This document shows, one piece after another, positions 1 to 6,072 of a stretch of 7,825 nt of DNA. Position 1 is the stretch's first letter. Each line of letters begins with the position of its first letter. The DNA lies in NCBI GenBank assembly GCA_002296975.1, contig DBIS01000396.1, forward strand, positions 1 to 7,825, in the 5' to 3' direction. This stretch comes from Deltaproteobacteria bacterium UBA796. Lineage in GTDB: Bacteria > Myxococcota_A > UBA796. The notes below the pieces were generated by a model that was given only the letters and a program-made list of their open reading frames with translations, was not told the DNA's origin and did not search any database. A program made the position numbers and the translations under genes.

Positions 1-362
1 GAGGCCGAAGACACAGTCGGCAACCACCACGCCCCCACCGCGAGCCCGCACACGCCCACCACAGCCCCCACCACCACAATTATCGGCCCCATCGTGGGCC
101 AACCAACCCCACTGACCGATAAAGCCAGCAGCTCGCCTCTACTCTTCAGCCGCAGCCGCGACAAACACAAGCCCACAGCACAAAACAAAGGCCCCAACCA
201 TACCAGTGCCACCGCAATATGAAGCTGGAGGGCGGCCCCCAAAGCTTCAGTGCCCTCCCCGCCCCGCTCCAAGGTCACAGCCATCACAACGAGGCCGACC
301 CCGATCGCGGTTACCCAAAACACATGCCGCACAAACACCGGCGCTAAAAACCGCCAAATCAT
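1..362 (-). CDS. LptF/LptG family permease, N-terminal part (cut by window edge)
   Basis: The minus strand is open from an ATG at 362 to the left edge, giving the first 120 residues of a membrane protein (MIWRFLAPVFVRHVFWVTAI...). Three hydrophobic segments are visible, at about residues 12-30, 45-67 and 92-118. Between the second and third lies SRGELLALSVSGVG (residues 74-87), which matches the cytoplasmic coupling-helix motif of LptF/LptG (usually SRGE-[IL]-x-AL-x-x-SG), where the permease contacts the LptB ATPase. These proteins form the transmembrane half of the LptB2FG transporter that extracts lipopolysaccharide from the inner membrane. The start codon overlaps the stop of the upstream permease as ATGA (359-362), so the two are very probably translationally coupled. 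Gene order suggests this is the LptG-like member, but F versus G cannot be settled from an N-terminus. The beta-jellyroll domain and the last three helices lie outside the window. Confidence 0.85.
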   Translation of the reverse strand, partial: MIWRFLAPVFVRHVFWVTAIGVGLVVMAVTLERGGEGTEALGAALQLHIAVALVWLGPLFCAVGLCLSRLRLKSRGELLALSVSGVGWPTMGPIIVVVGAVVGVCGLAVGAWWLPTVSSA

Positions 363-1378
363 GACAAACGCCACCGGATCCGCCAAGCCAAGAGCACCGA
401 GCCCACCAACAAAAGCAAGGGTAAAAAAGCCCCATTTTGAGGCCCAAGAACACCGCGGAAATGGTCACCCAAGCGCTGGGCCACCCAAACCAGGCCCACA
501 AGGGTAATGGCTGCCGGGGCAGGGCGTTTGAAGGCCAAGCCGATGGGCAGCCCGGCCAGAAGCAAAAAGGGCGCACTTAAAGCGAGGGTGGTCCGTTTAT
601 ATAAAGTGATTTTGGCTAAGGAGCGATCTTTACCCTTGGTCTCTCCAGCGTCGATAAAAGACTGAAGCTCAAGGGAGTTCCGCTCAAAATTATGGACCCC
701 TATTCGCTGGCCACCCAGCGGAATTTTGGCACTGTCAAAGCGGAGTGCCCATCGCTGTTCAAGATCGCTCAATCTACCGTTTTGAAGCACCAGGCCCCCA
801 TCGGCCCACCCACCGGTTTCGGCAAAACCCACCCACTGATCCGAAGCGAGCATCAGTCCGGTGGGGACGCCATCTTTTCGATTGTCGACCCGCAACCAGA
901 CCGGCCCAATATTCAATAACTTCCCGGGTCGAATGGTGGCTTCACTCGCCACCTCCACGAGCACCTTGCGAATCTCTGCTCGACCCATCGGTGCAAGCCA
1001 ATGGGTGCACACACCCACACCAAGACAAAGCACAATCCCCATCAACACCACCACAGGCATCAGCCGCTGAGGCCGCAAACCCACGGCAGACATGCCACGA
1101 TAATCTCCGCCTTCTGACCACAACCGAGACACCGCAGCCGAGGCAAAGAGCGCCGCAATCGGGGCACACACCCCAAGCATCTCGGGAACCAAACCGATCC
1201 AAATCCGAAAAAATCCAGCCGGACCAGGCACGAGGGCAGAACCCAGCACAATCTGAGCACCGACCACCACAGAAGCCACCGTCACCAAGGAGAAGAGCCC
1301 GGCCCAAAATGGACGCTGAACCGCCCGTAGCCAGGCCATATGGAGGGGTTGCAGGGGAATCATTGTGTTTGGGCTCAC
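359..1378 (-). CDS. LptF/LptG family permease
   Basis: This 339-residue protein has the LptF/LptG layout. Three N-terminal membrane segments lie at about residues 27-48, 58-84 and 105-128. A soluble periplasmic domain follows (about 150-260), opening with IRPGKLLNIGPVWLRVDN, which resembles the start of the jellyroll domain that carries lipopolysaccharide. Three C-terminal membrane segments lie at about 263-282, 287-303 and 317-334. The loop SRLWSEGGDYRGMSAVGLRP (84-103) sits where the coupling helix should be but is less canonical than in the downstream partner. Two such permeases pair with LptB to form the inner-membrane lipopolysaccharide extractor. The longest start is GTG at 1378; an ATG at 1363 preceded by GGTGAG about 10 nt upstream is at least as likely and removes five residues. 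It overlaps the next permease by 4 nt and is divergent from cdnL. By order it would be the LptF-like member. Confidence 0.85.
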   Translation of the reverse strand: MSPNTMIPLQPLHMAWLRAVQRPFWAGLFSLVTVASVVVGAQIVLGSALVPGPAGFFRIWIGLVPEMLGVCAPIAALFASAAVSRLWSEGGDYRGMSAVGLRPQRLMPVVVLMGIVLCLGVGVCTHWLAPMGRAEIRKVLVEVASEATIRPGKLLNIGPVWLRVDNRKDGVPTGLMLASDQWVGFAETGGWADGGLVLQNGRLSDLEQRWALRFDSAKIPLGGQRIGVHNFERNSLELQSFIDAGETKGKDRSLAKITLYKRTTLALSAPFLLLAGLPIGLAFKRPAPAAITLVGLVWVAQRLGDHFRGVLGPQNGAFLPLLLLVGSVLLAWRIRWRLS

Positions 1379-1419
1379 CGGGGGCTCGACTCAACACCAA
1401 CCTTACGCCAATGAAATTG

Positions 1420-1447
1420 TTGCCGATTCTCCCCATATAACTATACT
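1420..1447 (+). promoter_or_regulatory. Predicted sigma-70-type promoter of cdnL
   Basis: TTGCCG (1420-1425) and TATACT (1442-1447, one mismatch from TATAAT) are 16 nt apart in the divergent intergenic region. Transcription would start near 1454, giving a leader of about 80 nt before the cdnL ATG. It is the only good promoter-like pair I see ahead of the cdnL cluster, and the short gaps between the following genes suggest they are co-transcribed from it. Confidence 0.5.
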
Positions 1448-1469
1448 GCCCGCCAGAATTTAACGGTAA
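1440..1469 (-). promoter_or_regulatory. Possible promoter for the permease operon
   Basis: On the minus strand, TATAGT (1440-1445) resembles a -10 box and TTACCG (1464-1469) a weak -35 box, 18 nt apart. The -10 overlaps the -10 of the opposite cdnL promoter. The -35 match is poor, so this is tentative. Confidence 0.25.
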
Positions 1470-1493
1470 AAAACCGACCGCCATGGCACAACA

Positions 1494-1522
1494 GTCGCCG
1501 TACCAGCCCAAGGTTCGGCGAC
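1494..1522 (+). promoter_or_regulatory. Hairpin in the cdnL 5' leader
   Basis: GTCGCCG (1494-1500) pairs perfectly with CGGCGAC (1516-1522). After a single T-T mismatch, ACC (1502-1504) pairs with GGT (1512-1514), leaving the 7-nt loop AGCCCAA. The stem ends directly before the ribosome binding site AAGGGG (1523-1528), so folding could affect ribosome access. There is no following T-run, so it is not an intrinsic terminator. Its function is unproven. Confidence 0.4.
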
Positions 1523-1535
1523 AAGGGGAAAAGAG

Positions 1536-2045
1536 ATGGATTTCAAAGTTGGAGACAAGGCCGTTTACCCAGCACACGGCGTTGGGGTCATCAAGGGTAT
1601 TGAAACCCAAGATTTCGACGAGGTACGGCAGACATTTTACGTGCTCAAAATCCTCGATAATGGCATGACCATCATGGTTCCCGTCAACAACGCCTCGGCG
1701 ATCGGCATGCGTCCTGTGATCAACATGATCCAGGTCAAAAAGGTCTACGATATTCTCCGCGACCGTGACGTCCCAACCGACACCCAAACTTGGAACCGTC
1801 GCTACCGCGAGTACATGAACAAGATTCAAACCGGCGACCCCATCGAAGTGGGTAAAGTCCTCCGCGACTTGGCCTTGCTCAAGCACGACAAAAACCTCAG
1901 TTTTGGTGAGCGGAAGATGTTCGACCAAGCCCTAAGCCTGCTCGTCCAAGAACTCTCAGTCGCCAAAGATTGCGACGAAAAGTCCATCGAGGCCGAGATC
2001 GAAGAGATCTTCGCTAAAGATGAAGAAGACACAGACGAAAAATAA
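1536..2045 (+). CDS. cdnL: CdnL/CarD-family RNA polymerase-binding transcription regulator
   Basis: The 169-residue product is a CarD_CdnL_TRCF-family protein. The N-terminal RNA-polymerase-interacting Tudor-like domain covers about residues 1-65 (MDFKVGDKAVYPAHGVGVIK; then FYVLKILDNGMTIMVPVNN). The all-helical C-terminal domain (about 70-160) carries WNRRYREYMNKIQTG from Trp86, the position of the family Trp that wedges into the upstream fork of the -10 region, and LSFGERKMFDQALSLLVQEL. In studied members the protein binds the polymerase beta subunit and stabilises open complexes, notably at rRNA and housekeeping promoters. It lacks the acidic, AT-hook-containing tail of Myxococcus CarD itself and ends in a short acidic stretch (KDEEDTDEK), so CdnL is the better name. 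AAGGGG lies 7 nt before the ATG. The gap to the following GluRS-like gene is 20 nt, suggesting co-transcription. Confidence 0.95.
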   Translation: MDFKVGDKAVYPAHGVGVIKGIETQDFDEVRQTFYVLKILDNGMTIMVPVNNASAIGMRPVINMIQVKKVYDILRDRDVPTDTQTWNRRYREYMNKIQTGDPIEVGKVLRDLALLKHDKNLSFGERKMFDQALSLLVQELSVAKDCDEKSIEAEIEEIFAKDEEDTDEK

Positions 2046-2052
2046 GCTGACC

Positions 2053-2060
2053 GAAGGAAG
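2053..2060 (+). promoter_or_regulatory. Ribosome binding site of the GluRS-like gene
   Basis: GAAGGAAG lies 5 nt before the ATG at 2066 and fixes that start. The 16-nt block GAAGGAAGCAACCATG recurs with one change before cysS (3429-3444). Confidence 0.7.
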
Positions 2061-2065
2061 CAACC

Positions 2066-3418
2066 ATGTCCAACACCCGCGTTCGCCTGCACTTTCCCAT
2101 CGACCGTTCCGTGCATCTCGGCGACCTTCGCTTAGCCTTAATGACCAGCCTGTGGGCCTGGAGTAAAGACGGCATATTGGTGGCCACCACAGACTGCCCT
2201 GGCGCCCTCGACGACCTCAACTGGCTGGAGGTAGAGCCCGACGAAATGGTCGACGCTCACAACCCAATAGCCACGGCAGCTCTGGTCGAAGCCCTTGTCG
2301 AAGAAGACAAAGCCTACCCCTGCTTTTGCACTTCAGCCGAGTTGAGAGAGATGCCAGTCGCACCACGTGGCTACCGAGAGGGTTCTTTGTACGATGGGCG
2401 CTGCCGAAGCCTCTCTGATGAAGACCAGAAAGCACTCGCGAAAGCCGGCCGGAAGCCGAGCGTCCGTCTGCGGGTTTCCGATAAAACCATCGACGCGCTC
2501 TCCAAGCGATTGAACGCGCTTGTACCCAAGGCAGCCACGGACTTTGTGATTGAAGACGCCGATGGTGTCATCACCTCCGAATTCGCCGCGACCCTACACG
2601 ACGAGGCGAGCCAAACCACCCACGTGCTGCTGCATGACAGTGACCTCACGCACCTCCACCAACGCATTTTTCTGGCCCAAGCCCTCGACTTTAAGTCTCC
2701 AAAGTTCTCGACCATCGCCAACGTGGAGCAATCGGACGGTGAATCCCAACGGTGGATGACGATTAGTCACCTCCGTGACAGCGGCTTTCACCCCACCGCC
2801 GTGCGTACGAGCCTCTTGTCTGCCGGGTGGTCCAACGCCAACCAAGACGCCGTCAAGAAACAAGCCAAAACATTCAAGGTCGCCACCTTGTCCAAGAAAC
2901 TGTCAACCATCGACTTGGACGAGATGAAAGTCCAAAACTCGGCCGTCCTGCAAGACATGGGCAACTCCGACCAGGTCGACGCCATCTTTGAGCACCTCGC
3001 CCGACGCGGCTTCGCCTTTGAAGATCGCGACAAGCGATGGCGAAAGAAATTTGTAGACCTTGTTGTGGACGACCTAAACACCTTGGCCGACGCTGAGGCC
3101 ATGGCCAGTCATGTCCTGACATCCTCGGTCAGCTATGACAAACGGGCCGCTGAGAGGCTCCGCGACCCCATCACCCAAGATTTGATCGACACCTTTGAGG
3201 CCTGTATCAAAAAGGGCAAGACCAAAACCCTCAAGGACTGGAAGACCGCCTTCGCGAAGTTCCGAGGCCAAGTCGAAGTTCCCGGTCGCTCCTTGGCGCT
3301 GATCCGTTTGGTACTCACCGCAGAACGCACCGGCCCAAACCTTGGGATCTTGACCACCTTGCTCGGCGAAGAAGGCACACGACATCGCCTTCAAAAAGCA
3401 CGCAAGTACCGGAGCTAA
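2066..3418 (+). CDS. Glutamyl-tRNA synthetase-like protein with degenerate active site
   Basis: The 450-residue product follows the bacterial GluRS plan over its full length. VHLGDLRLAL (15-24) occupies the HIGH position. YPCFCTSAELREM (84-96) with YDGRCR (109-114) matches the zinc-binding pair CxC...C. TDFVIEDADG (158-167) and THVLLHDSDLTHLHQRIFLAQAL (185-207) match the acceptor-stem and catalytic region. FHPTAVRTSLLSAGWS (241-256) begins the stem-contact part, and LIRLVLTAERTGPNLGILTTLLGEE (412-436) matches the C-terminal anticodon-binding domain. The usual active-site residues are largely missing: the APSPTG stretch reads HFPIDR (8-13), the RIEDTD motif reads VATTD (39-43), the RGED motif reads HDSD (190-193), the FVIRR/PTYNFA residues are changed, and the KLSKR loop reads ESQRW (226-230). 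The frame is continuous with no sign of a frameshift. Normal tRNA charging is doubtful, so a separate functional gltX is expected elsewhere. Automated annotation may simply call it gltX. Confidence 0.85.
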   Translation: MSNTRVRLHFPIDRSVHLGDLRLALMTSLWAWSKDGILVATTDCPGALDDLNWLEVEPDEMVDAHNPIATAALVEALVEEDKAYPCFCTSAELREMPVAPRGYREGSLYDGRCRSLSDEDQKALAKAGRKPSVRLRVSDKTIDALSKRLNALVPKAATDFVIEDADGVITSEFAATLHDEASQTTHVLLHDSDLTHLHQRIFLAQALDFKSPKFSTIANVEQSDGESQRWMTISHLRDSGFHPTAVRTSLLSAGWSNANQDAVKKQAKTFKVATLSKKLSTIDLDEMKVQNSAVLQDMGNSDQVDAIFEHLARRGFAFEDRDKRWRKKFVDLVVDDLNTLADAEAMASHVLTSSVSYDKRAAERLRDPITQDLIDTFEACIKKGKTKTLKDWKTAFAKFRGQVEVPGRSLALIRLVLTAERTGPNLGILTTLLGEEGTRHRLQKARKYRS

Positions 3419-3428
3419 ACAGCCCAAC

Positions 3429-3436
3429 GAAGGGAG
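3429..3436 (+). promoter_or_regulatory. Ribosome binding site of cysS
   Basis: GAAGGGAG lies 5 nt before the cysS ATG at 3442. With the following CAACCATG it is a 15-of-16 match to the block before the GluRS-like gene. Confidence 0.7.
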
Positions 3437-3441
3437 CAACC

Positions 3442-4926
3442 ATGCCAGCCCCATTCCGTATATACAACACGGCCTCTCGCACCGTGGAGGCCTTCAAGCC
3501 AATCACGCCTGGGCATGTTGGCATTTATGTCTGCGGCATGACCGTCTACGACCGCTGCCATATGGGCCACGCTAGGGCCATGGTGGTCTTTGACGGCTTT
3601 GTCCGATATCTTCGCTTTCGCGGATGGTCGGTCAACTTCGTCCGAAATTTCACTGACATCGACGATAAAATTATCGCCCGCGCTGCCGAGACTGGCGAAG
3701 ACCCCGTCGCATTGGCCGCCCGTTTTATCGACGCATTTCACGAAGATGCTGAAGCTTTGGGCTTGATTAGGCCCGACGCCGAGCCCAAGGTGTCCGATAG
3801 TATCGACGGCATTCAAGCGCTCATCAGCGGCCTGGTCGAAAAGAAGCACGCCTATGTCAATGCCGGTACTGTTTGGTTCGATGTAAAATCCCTTCCAGCG
3901 TATGGAAAGCTCTCTGGCCAAAAAGTAGATGAGCTTCAAAGCCCAGATGTTGTGCCCGGGAAAAAGCACCCGGCAGATTTCGCCCTATGGAAGGCCGTCA
4001 AACCCGGCGAAGTGAGCTGGGAGAGCCCTTGGGGCCCCGGCCGGCCCGGCTGGCATATCGAATGTTCGGCGATGGCCATCGGCTGTATCGGCGACACCCT
4101 CGATATTCATGGGGGCGGCTTGGACTTGGTCTTCCCTCATCACGAAAATGAGGTGGCTCAATCCGAGGCCCACACCCACAAGCCTTTCGCCAACTACTGG
4201 ATGCATAACGGCATGCTCACCATGGCCAGTGGCCAAAAAATGGGCAAGAGCTTGGGCAATGTATGGAATGTCCAAAATGCCCTCAAAGAGTTCCCAGCAG
4301 AGGCAATTCGCCTTTATTATTTGGGTGCTCTGTACCGTTCGCCCTTGCCATGGGGAGAGGACGCCCTGCCCGAGGCCATGGGCGGTTTATGCCGACTTTA
4401 CGATGCCCGTGAGGTGGCGGAGGCCATGTCTGGAAAAGGCAACCCCACCGCCGTTGCACAAGACCTCGGTGAGGATGCCAAGCGGGTATTGAGTTTGTCC
4501 GCGGCCTTCGAGGATAACTTTTTGGGTGCACTCGACGAAGACTTCAACACCGCGAAGGCCATGGCCTATGTCTTTGAGTTGGTCCGCGCCATCAACCGTT
4601 TTTCGAACCACAAGAAGGCCAAAAAACGGGGTGGTCCAGTTGTGGCGGGTGCCTTGGCCGCGCTCGACCTGGTCTCAGCCGCACTGGGTGTACTCTCCAT
4701 GGACGTAGAGTCCTACCAAGAGGAGGTAAAAAACAAACGCTGCTGCGCGATGGGCCTCACACGTGAATCGGTCGAGGAACAGATTTCTGAGCGCACACAA
4801 GCCCGCGCCGACAAGGACTGGGCCAAGTCTGACACCATCCGTGACGCGCTGGATGCCGCCGGTGTGGTGCTGATGGATTGCACCGAGGGAACCAGCTGGA
4901 GACTGCGGATATGCGACACCCAGTAG
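3442..4926 (+). CDS. cysS: Cysteinyl-tRNA synthetase
   Basis: This 494-residue class I synthetase charges tRNA-Cys with cysteine in the cytoplasm, using ATP. The HIGH motif is HMGH (40-43) within YVCGMTVYDRCHMGHARAMV. The zinc ligands that select cysteine are present with the spacing of the E. coli enzyme: Cys31, Cys208 (GWHIECSAMA), His233 and Glu237 (PHHENE). The second signature reads KMGKSLGN (266-273), with Gly in place of the middle Ser of KMSKS. NFTDIDDKII (69-78) and DIHGGGLDLVFPHHENE (221-237) are family hallmarks. The helical C-terminal region includes DEDFNTAKAMA (365-375) and ends with RDALDAAGVVLMDCTEGTSWR (467-487), the usual CysRS C-terminus. Its length is in the normal range, slightly over the E. 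coli enzyme. It begins 23 nt after the GluRS-like gene and is probably the last gene of the cdnL cluster, since a convergent gene ends 16 nt further on. Confidence 0.97.
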   Translation: MPAPFRIYNTASRTVEAFKPITPGHVGIYVCGMTVYDRCHMGHARAMVVFDGFVRYLRFRGWSVNFVRNFTDIDDKIIARAAETGEDPVALAARFIDAFHEDAEALGLIRPDAEPKVSDSIDGIQALISGLVEKKHAYVNAGTVWFDVKSLPAYGKLSGQKVDELQSPDVVPGKKHPADFALWKAVKPGEVSWESPWGPGRPGWHIECSAMAIGCIGDTLDIHGGGLDLVFPHHENEVAQSEAHTHKPFANYWMHNGMLTMASGQKMGKSLGNVWNVQNALKEFPAEAIRLYYLGALYRSPLPWGEDALPEAMGGLCRLYDAREVAEAMSGKGNPTAVAQDLGEDAKRVLSLSAAFEDNFLGALDEDFNTAKAMAYVFELVRAINRFSNHKKAKKRGGPVVAGALAALDLVSAALGVLSMDVESYQEEVKNKRCCAMGLTRESVEEQISERTQARADKDWAKSDTIRDALDAAGVVLMDCTEGTSWRLRICDTQ

Positions 4927-4942
4927 CCCAGGCTGAAGACCT

Positions 4943-6004
4943 TTACTGGATGAGCACCGCAGCACAAGAGGCCTGATCAACCTCGCTTTTTCCTGCGCAC
5001 ACCTTGTTTCGCACCATGGTCACAACCGCGGGCATGGCCGGTGCTTTGTCCCAGGTGTTGGCGAAGTGCCATGTGAGCACCGCTTTGCCCTTGAGCTTAT
5101 GGGTTCCAGGGGTGGCCGCTTTGGCCAAAGGCTTGCCATCAACCCAAGTATCAAAGTTGTAGCTACAGCCTTCTGGCGCTTCCATCGCGTCTGCGCCGAG
5201 GTACCAAAAGTTGACGGCCTTTCCTGCACTCCACTTGCCCTGATGGCGAGCATTTTGAGGGTCTTTGGGGAAGTCCGCAGTATCGATTGCCAAGAGGTTT
5301 GAAGACTCCGTGCAGTGCTCCCACAACAACTCACCCAACTCATTTTTCACGAATTCATTGGTGCCATTGGGGTTGGAGTCTTCGATCTTTTTGCCGTTGT
5401 AAACGGTGATGTAGTTGTCGGTGACCCGCAAGGAGCAGTTGCGCTTGTTGACCTTGACATACATCTGGCCGAAGAGCTTGTTGCCAAGGTTGTTATTGTT
5501 GAAAACAAAGCTCTTCCACTTGGGGGTGCCTTTATATTTTTCAACATTGGCCATACCCTCGGCGATGCCCTTGGCGACCTCGTCATCGCTCAAACTTGGG
5601 TCGATGGCGCGCAAAGACTCTGGCGTACAGGTCTTGCCAGCAACTGCGAGCGCCTGACAATAATCTTTAGCGTGGGACTTTTCGCGGCAAATCATGCGGG
5701 TTTCGGTTGGGCTGTCACACTCGTATTCATACATATCGGACCGGGAACCCACATTGTATTTAGCGGTAATGCTCCCCGCTTCAGCCGAAAACTTCATGCG
5801 CCCTTGCATGGGGTCGGGCGTGTCCGTGCGGTCTGGGTTGGCGCGCAAATACACCCACTCAGTGCCATCGAGCCCATCAAAGCTCAAGGTGCATTCACCG
5901 GACTTTTTGCCCATGGTGATTGTTTTCTTAGATGCGTCATCTCCCCCACAACCGGAGAGAGATAAAAACAATGCGGTGGCCGCGAAAACGGATGTTGATG
6001 GCAT
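4943..6004 (-). CDS. Cysteine-rich putative lipoprotein of unknown function
   Basis: I do not recognise a family for this 353-residue protein. It opens with a short hydrophobic signal (MPSTSVFAATALFLSLSGC) and a lipobox LSGC with the lipidated Cys at residue 19. Gly at +2, not Asp, is compatible with outer-membrane sorting. The mature chain has ten more cysteines (38, 96, 106, 116, 126, 190, 231, 280, 336, 347), an even number that would suit disulfides in an exported protein. Three segments begin similarly, at Cys38 (CTLSFDGLDGTEW), Cys190 (CSLRVTDNYITVYNGKKI) and Cys280 (CSYNFDTWVDGKPL), hinting at repeated beta-rich modules. The start is well supported: AAGGAGG (6009-6015) lies 4 nt before the ATG. 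It is convergent with cysS (16-nt gap) and divergent from rdgB (68-nt gap), so it is probably transcribed alone. Confidence 0.85.
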   Translation of the reverse strand: MPSTSVFAATALFLSLSGCGGDDASKKTITMGKKSGECTLSFDGLDGTEWVYLRANPDRTDTPDPMQGRMKFSAEAGSITAKYNVGSRSDMYEYECDSPTETRMICREKSHAKDYCQALAVAGKTCTPESLRAIDPSLSDDEVAKGIAEGMANVEKYKGTPKWKSFVFNNNNLGNKLFGQMYVKVNKRNCSLRVTDNYITVYNGKKIEDSNPNGTNEFVKNELGELLWEHCTESSNLLAIDTADFPKDPQNARHQGKWSAGKAVNFWYLGADAMEAPEGCSYNFDTWVDGKPLAKAATPGTHKLKGKAVLTWHFANTWDKAPAMPAVVTMVRNKVCAGKSEVDQASCAAVLIQ

Positions 6005-6014
6005 GAAGCCTCCT

Positions 6015-6029
6015 TGCTTGGGCCAAGCA
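6015..6029. repeat. 15-nt palindrome between the lipoprotein promoter and start
   Basis: TGCTTGG (6015-6021) and CCAAGCA (6023-6029) are perfect inverted arms around a single G. The element overlaps the predicted -10 and transcription start of the lipoprotein gene and abuts its ribosome binding site, where a repressor operator could sit. A small mRNA hairpin is unlikely with a 1-nt loop. Confidence 0.4.
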
Positions 6030-6053
6030 TAACGGAGGGGCCGGCAACGGCAA
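6026..6053 (-). promoter_or_regulatory. Predicted promoter of the lipoprotein gene
   Basis: Reading the minus strand, TTGCCG (6048-6053) and TATGCT (6026-6031) are 16 nt apart, the same -35 hexamer and spacing as the predicted cdnL promoter. Transcription would begin near 6018, leaving a leader of about 15 nt that holds little more than the ribosome binding site. TTGCCG occurs twice in tandem here (also 6042-6047); only the outer copy has suitable spacing. Confidence 0.4.
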
Positions 6054-6072
6054 CGGTGGTTAATAAACCAAT

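Noticed and set aside
247..576. 109-codon minus-strand open frame across the junction of the two permeases
   Set aside because: It is in a different frame from both permeases, whose frames are joined by an ATGA overlap and carry family motifs.
745..1440. 231-codon open frame on the plus strand
   Set aside because: It is antisense to the permease gene. Its product is rich in Pro, Arg and Ser with no domain, as expected from the opposite strand of a GC-rich gene.
1483..1668. Small open frame starting upstream of cdnL
   Set aside because: It runs out of frame into cdnL, lacks a ribosome binding site, and its start lies in the predicted leader. A leader-peptide role has no support.
942..1928. 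328-codon open frame on the minus strand spanning the lptF-like start, the intergenic region and cdnL
   Set aside because: It is antisense to the clear cdnL frame and out of frame with the permease; its product has no recognisable domain and crosses two well-supported genes.
2066..3418. Sequencing frameshift as the explanation for missing GluRS motifs
   Set aside because: GluRS similarity continues in one frame before, between and after the altered motifs, and the missing motifs do not appear in the other two frames.
4924..4945. Possible bidirectional terminator between cysS and the lipoprotein gene
   Set aside because: Only a 4-bp stem (AGCC-CA-GGCT) is present, with no T-run on either strand.
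5315..5965. 216-codon open frame on the plus strand inside the lipoprotein gene
   Set aside because: The opposite strand has a signal peptide, lipobox and AAGGAGG site; this frame has no ribosome binding site or recognisable family.
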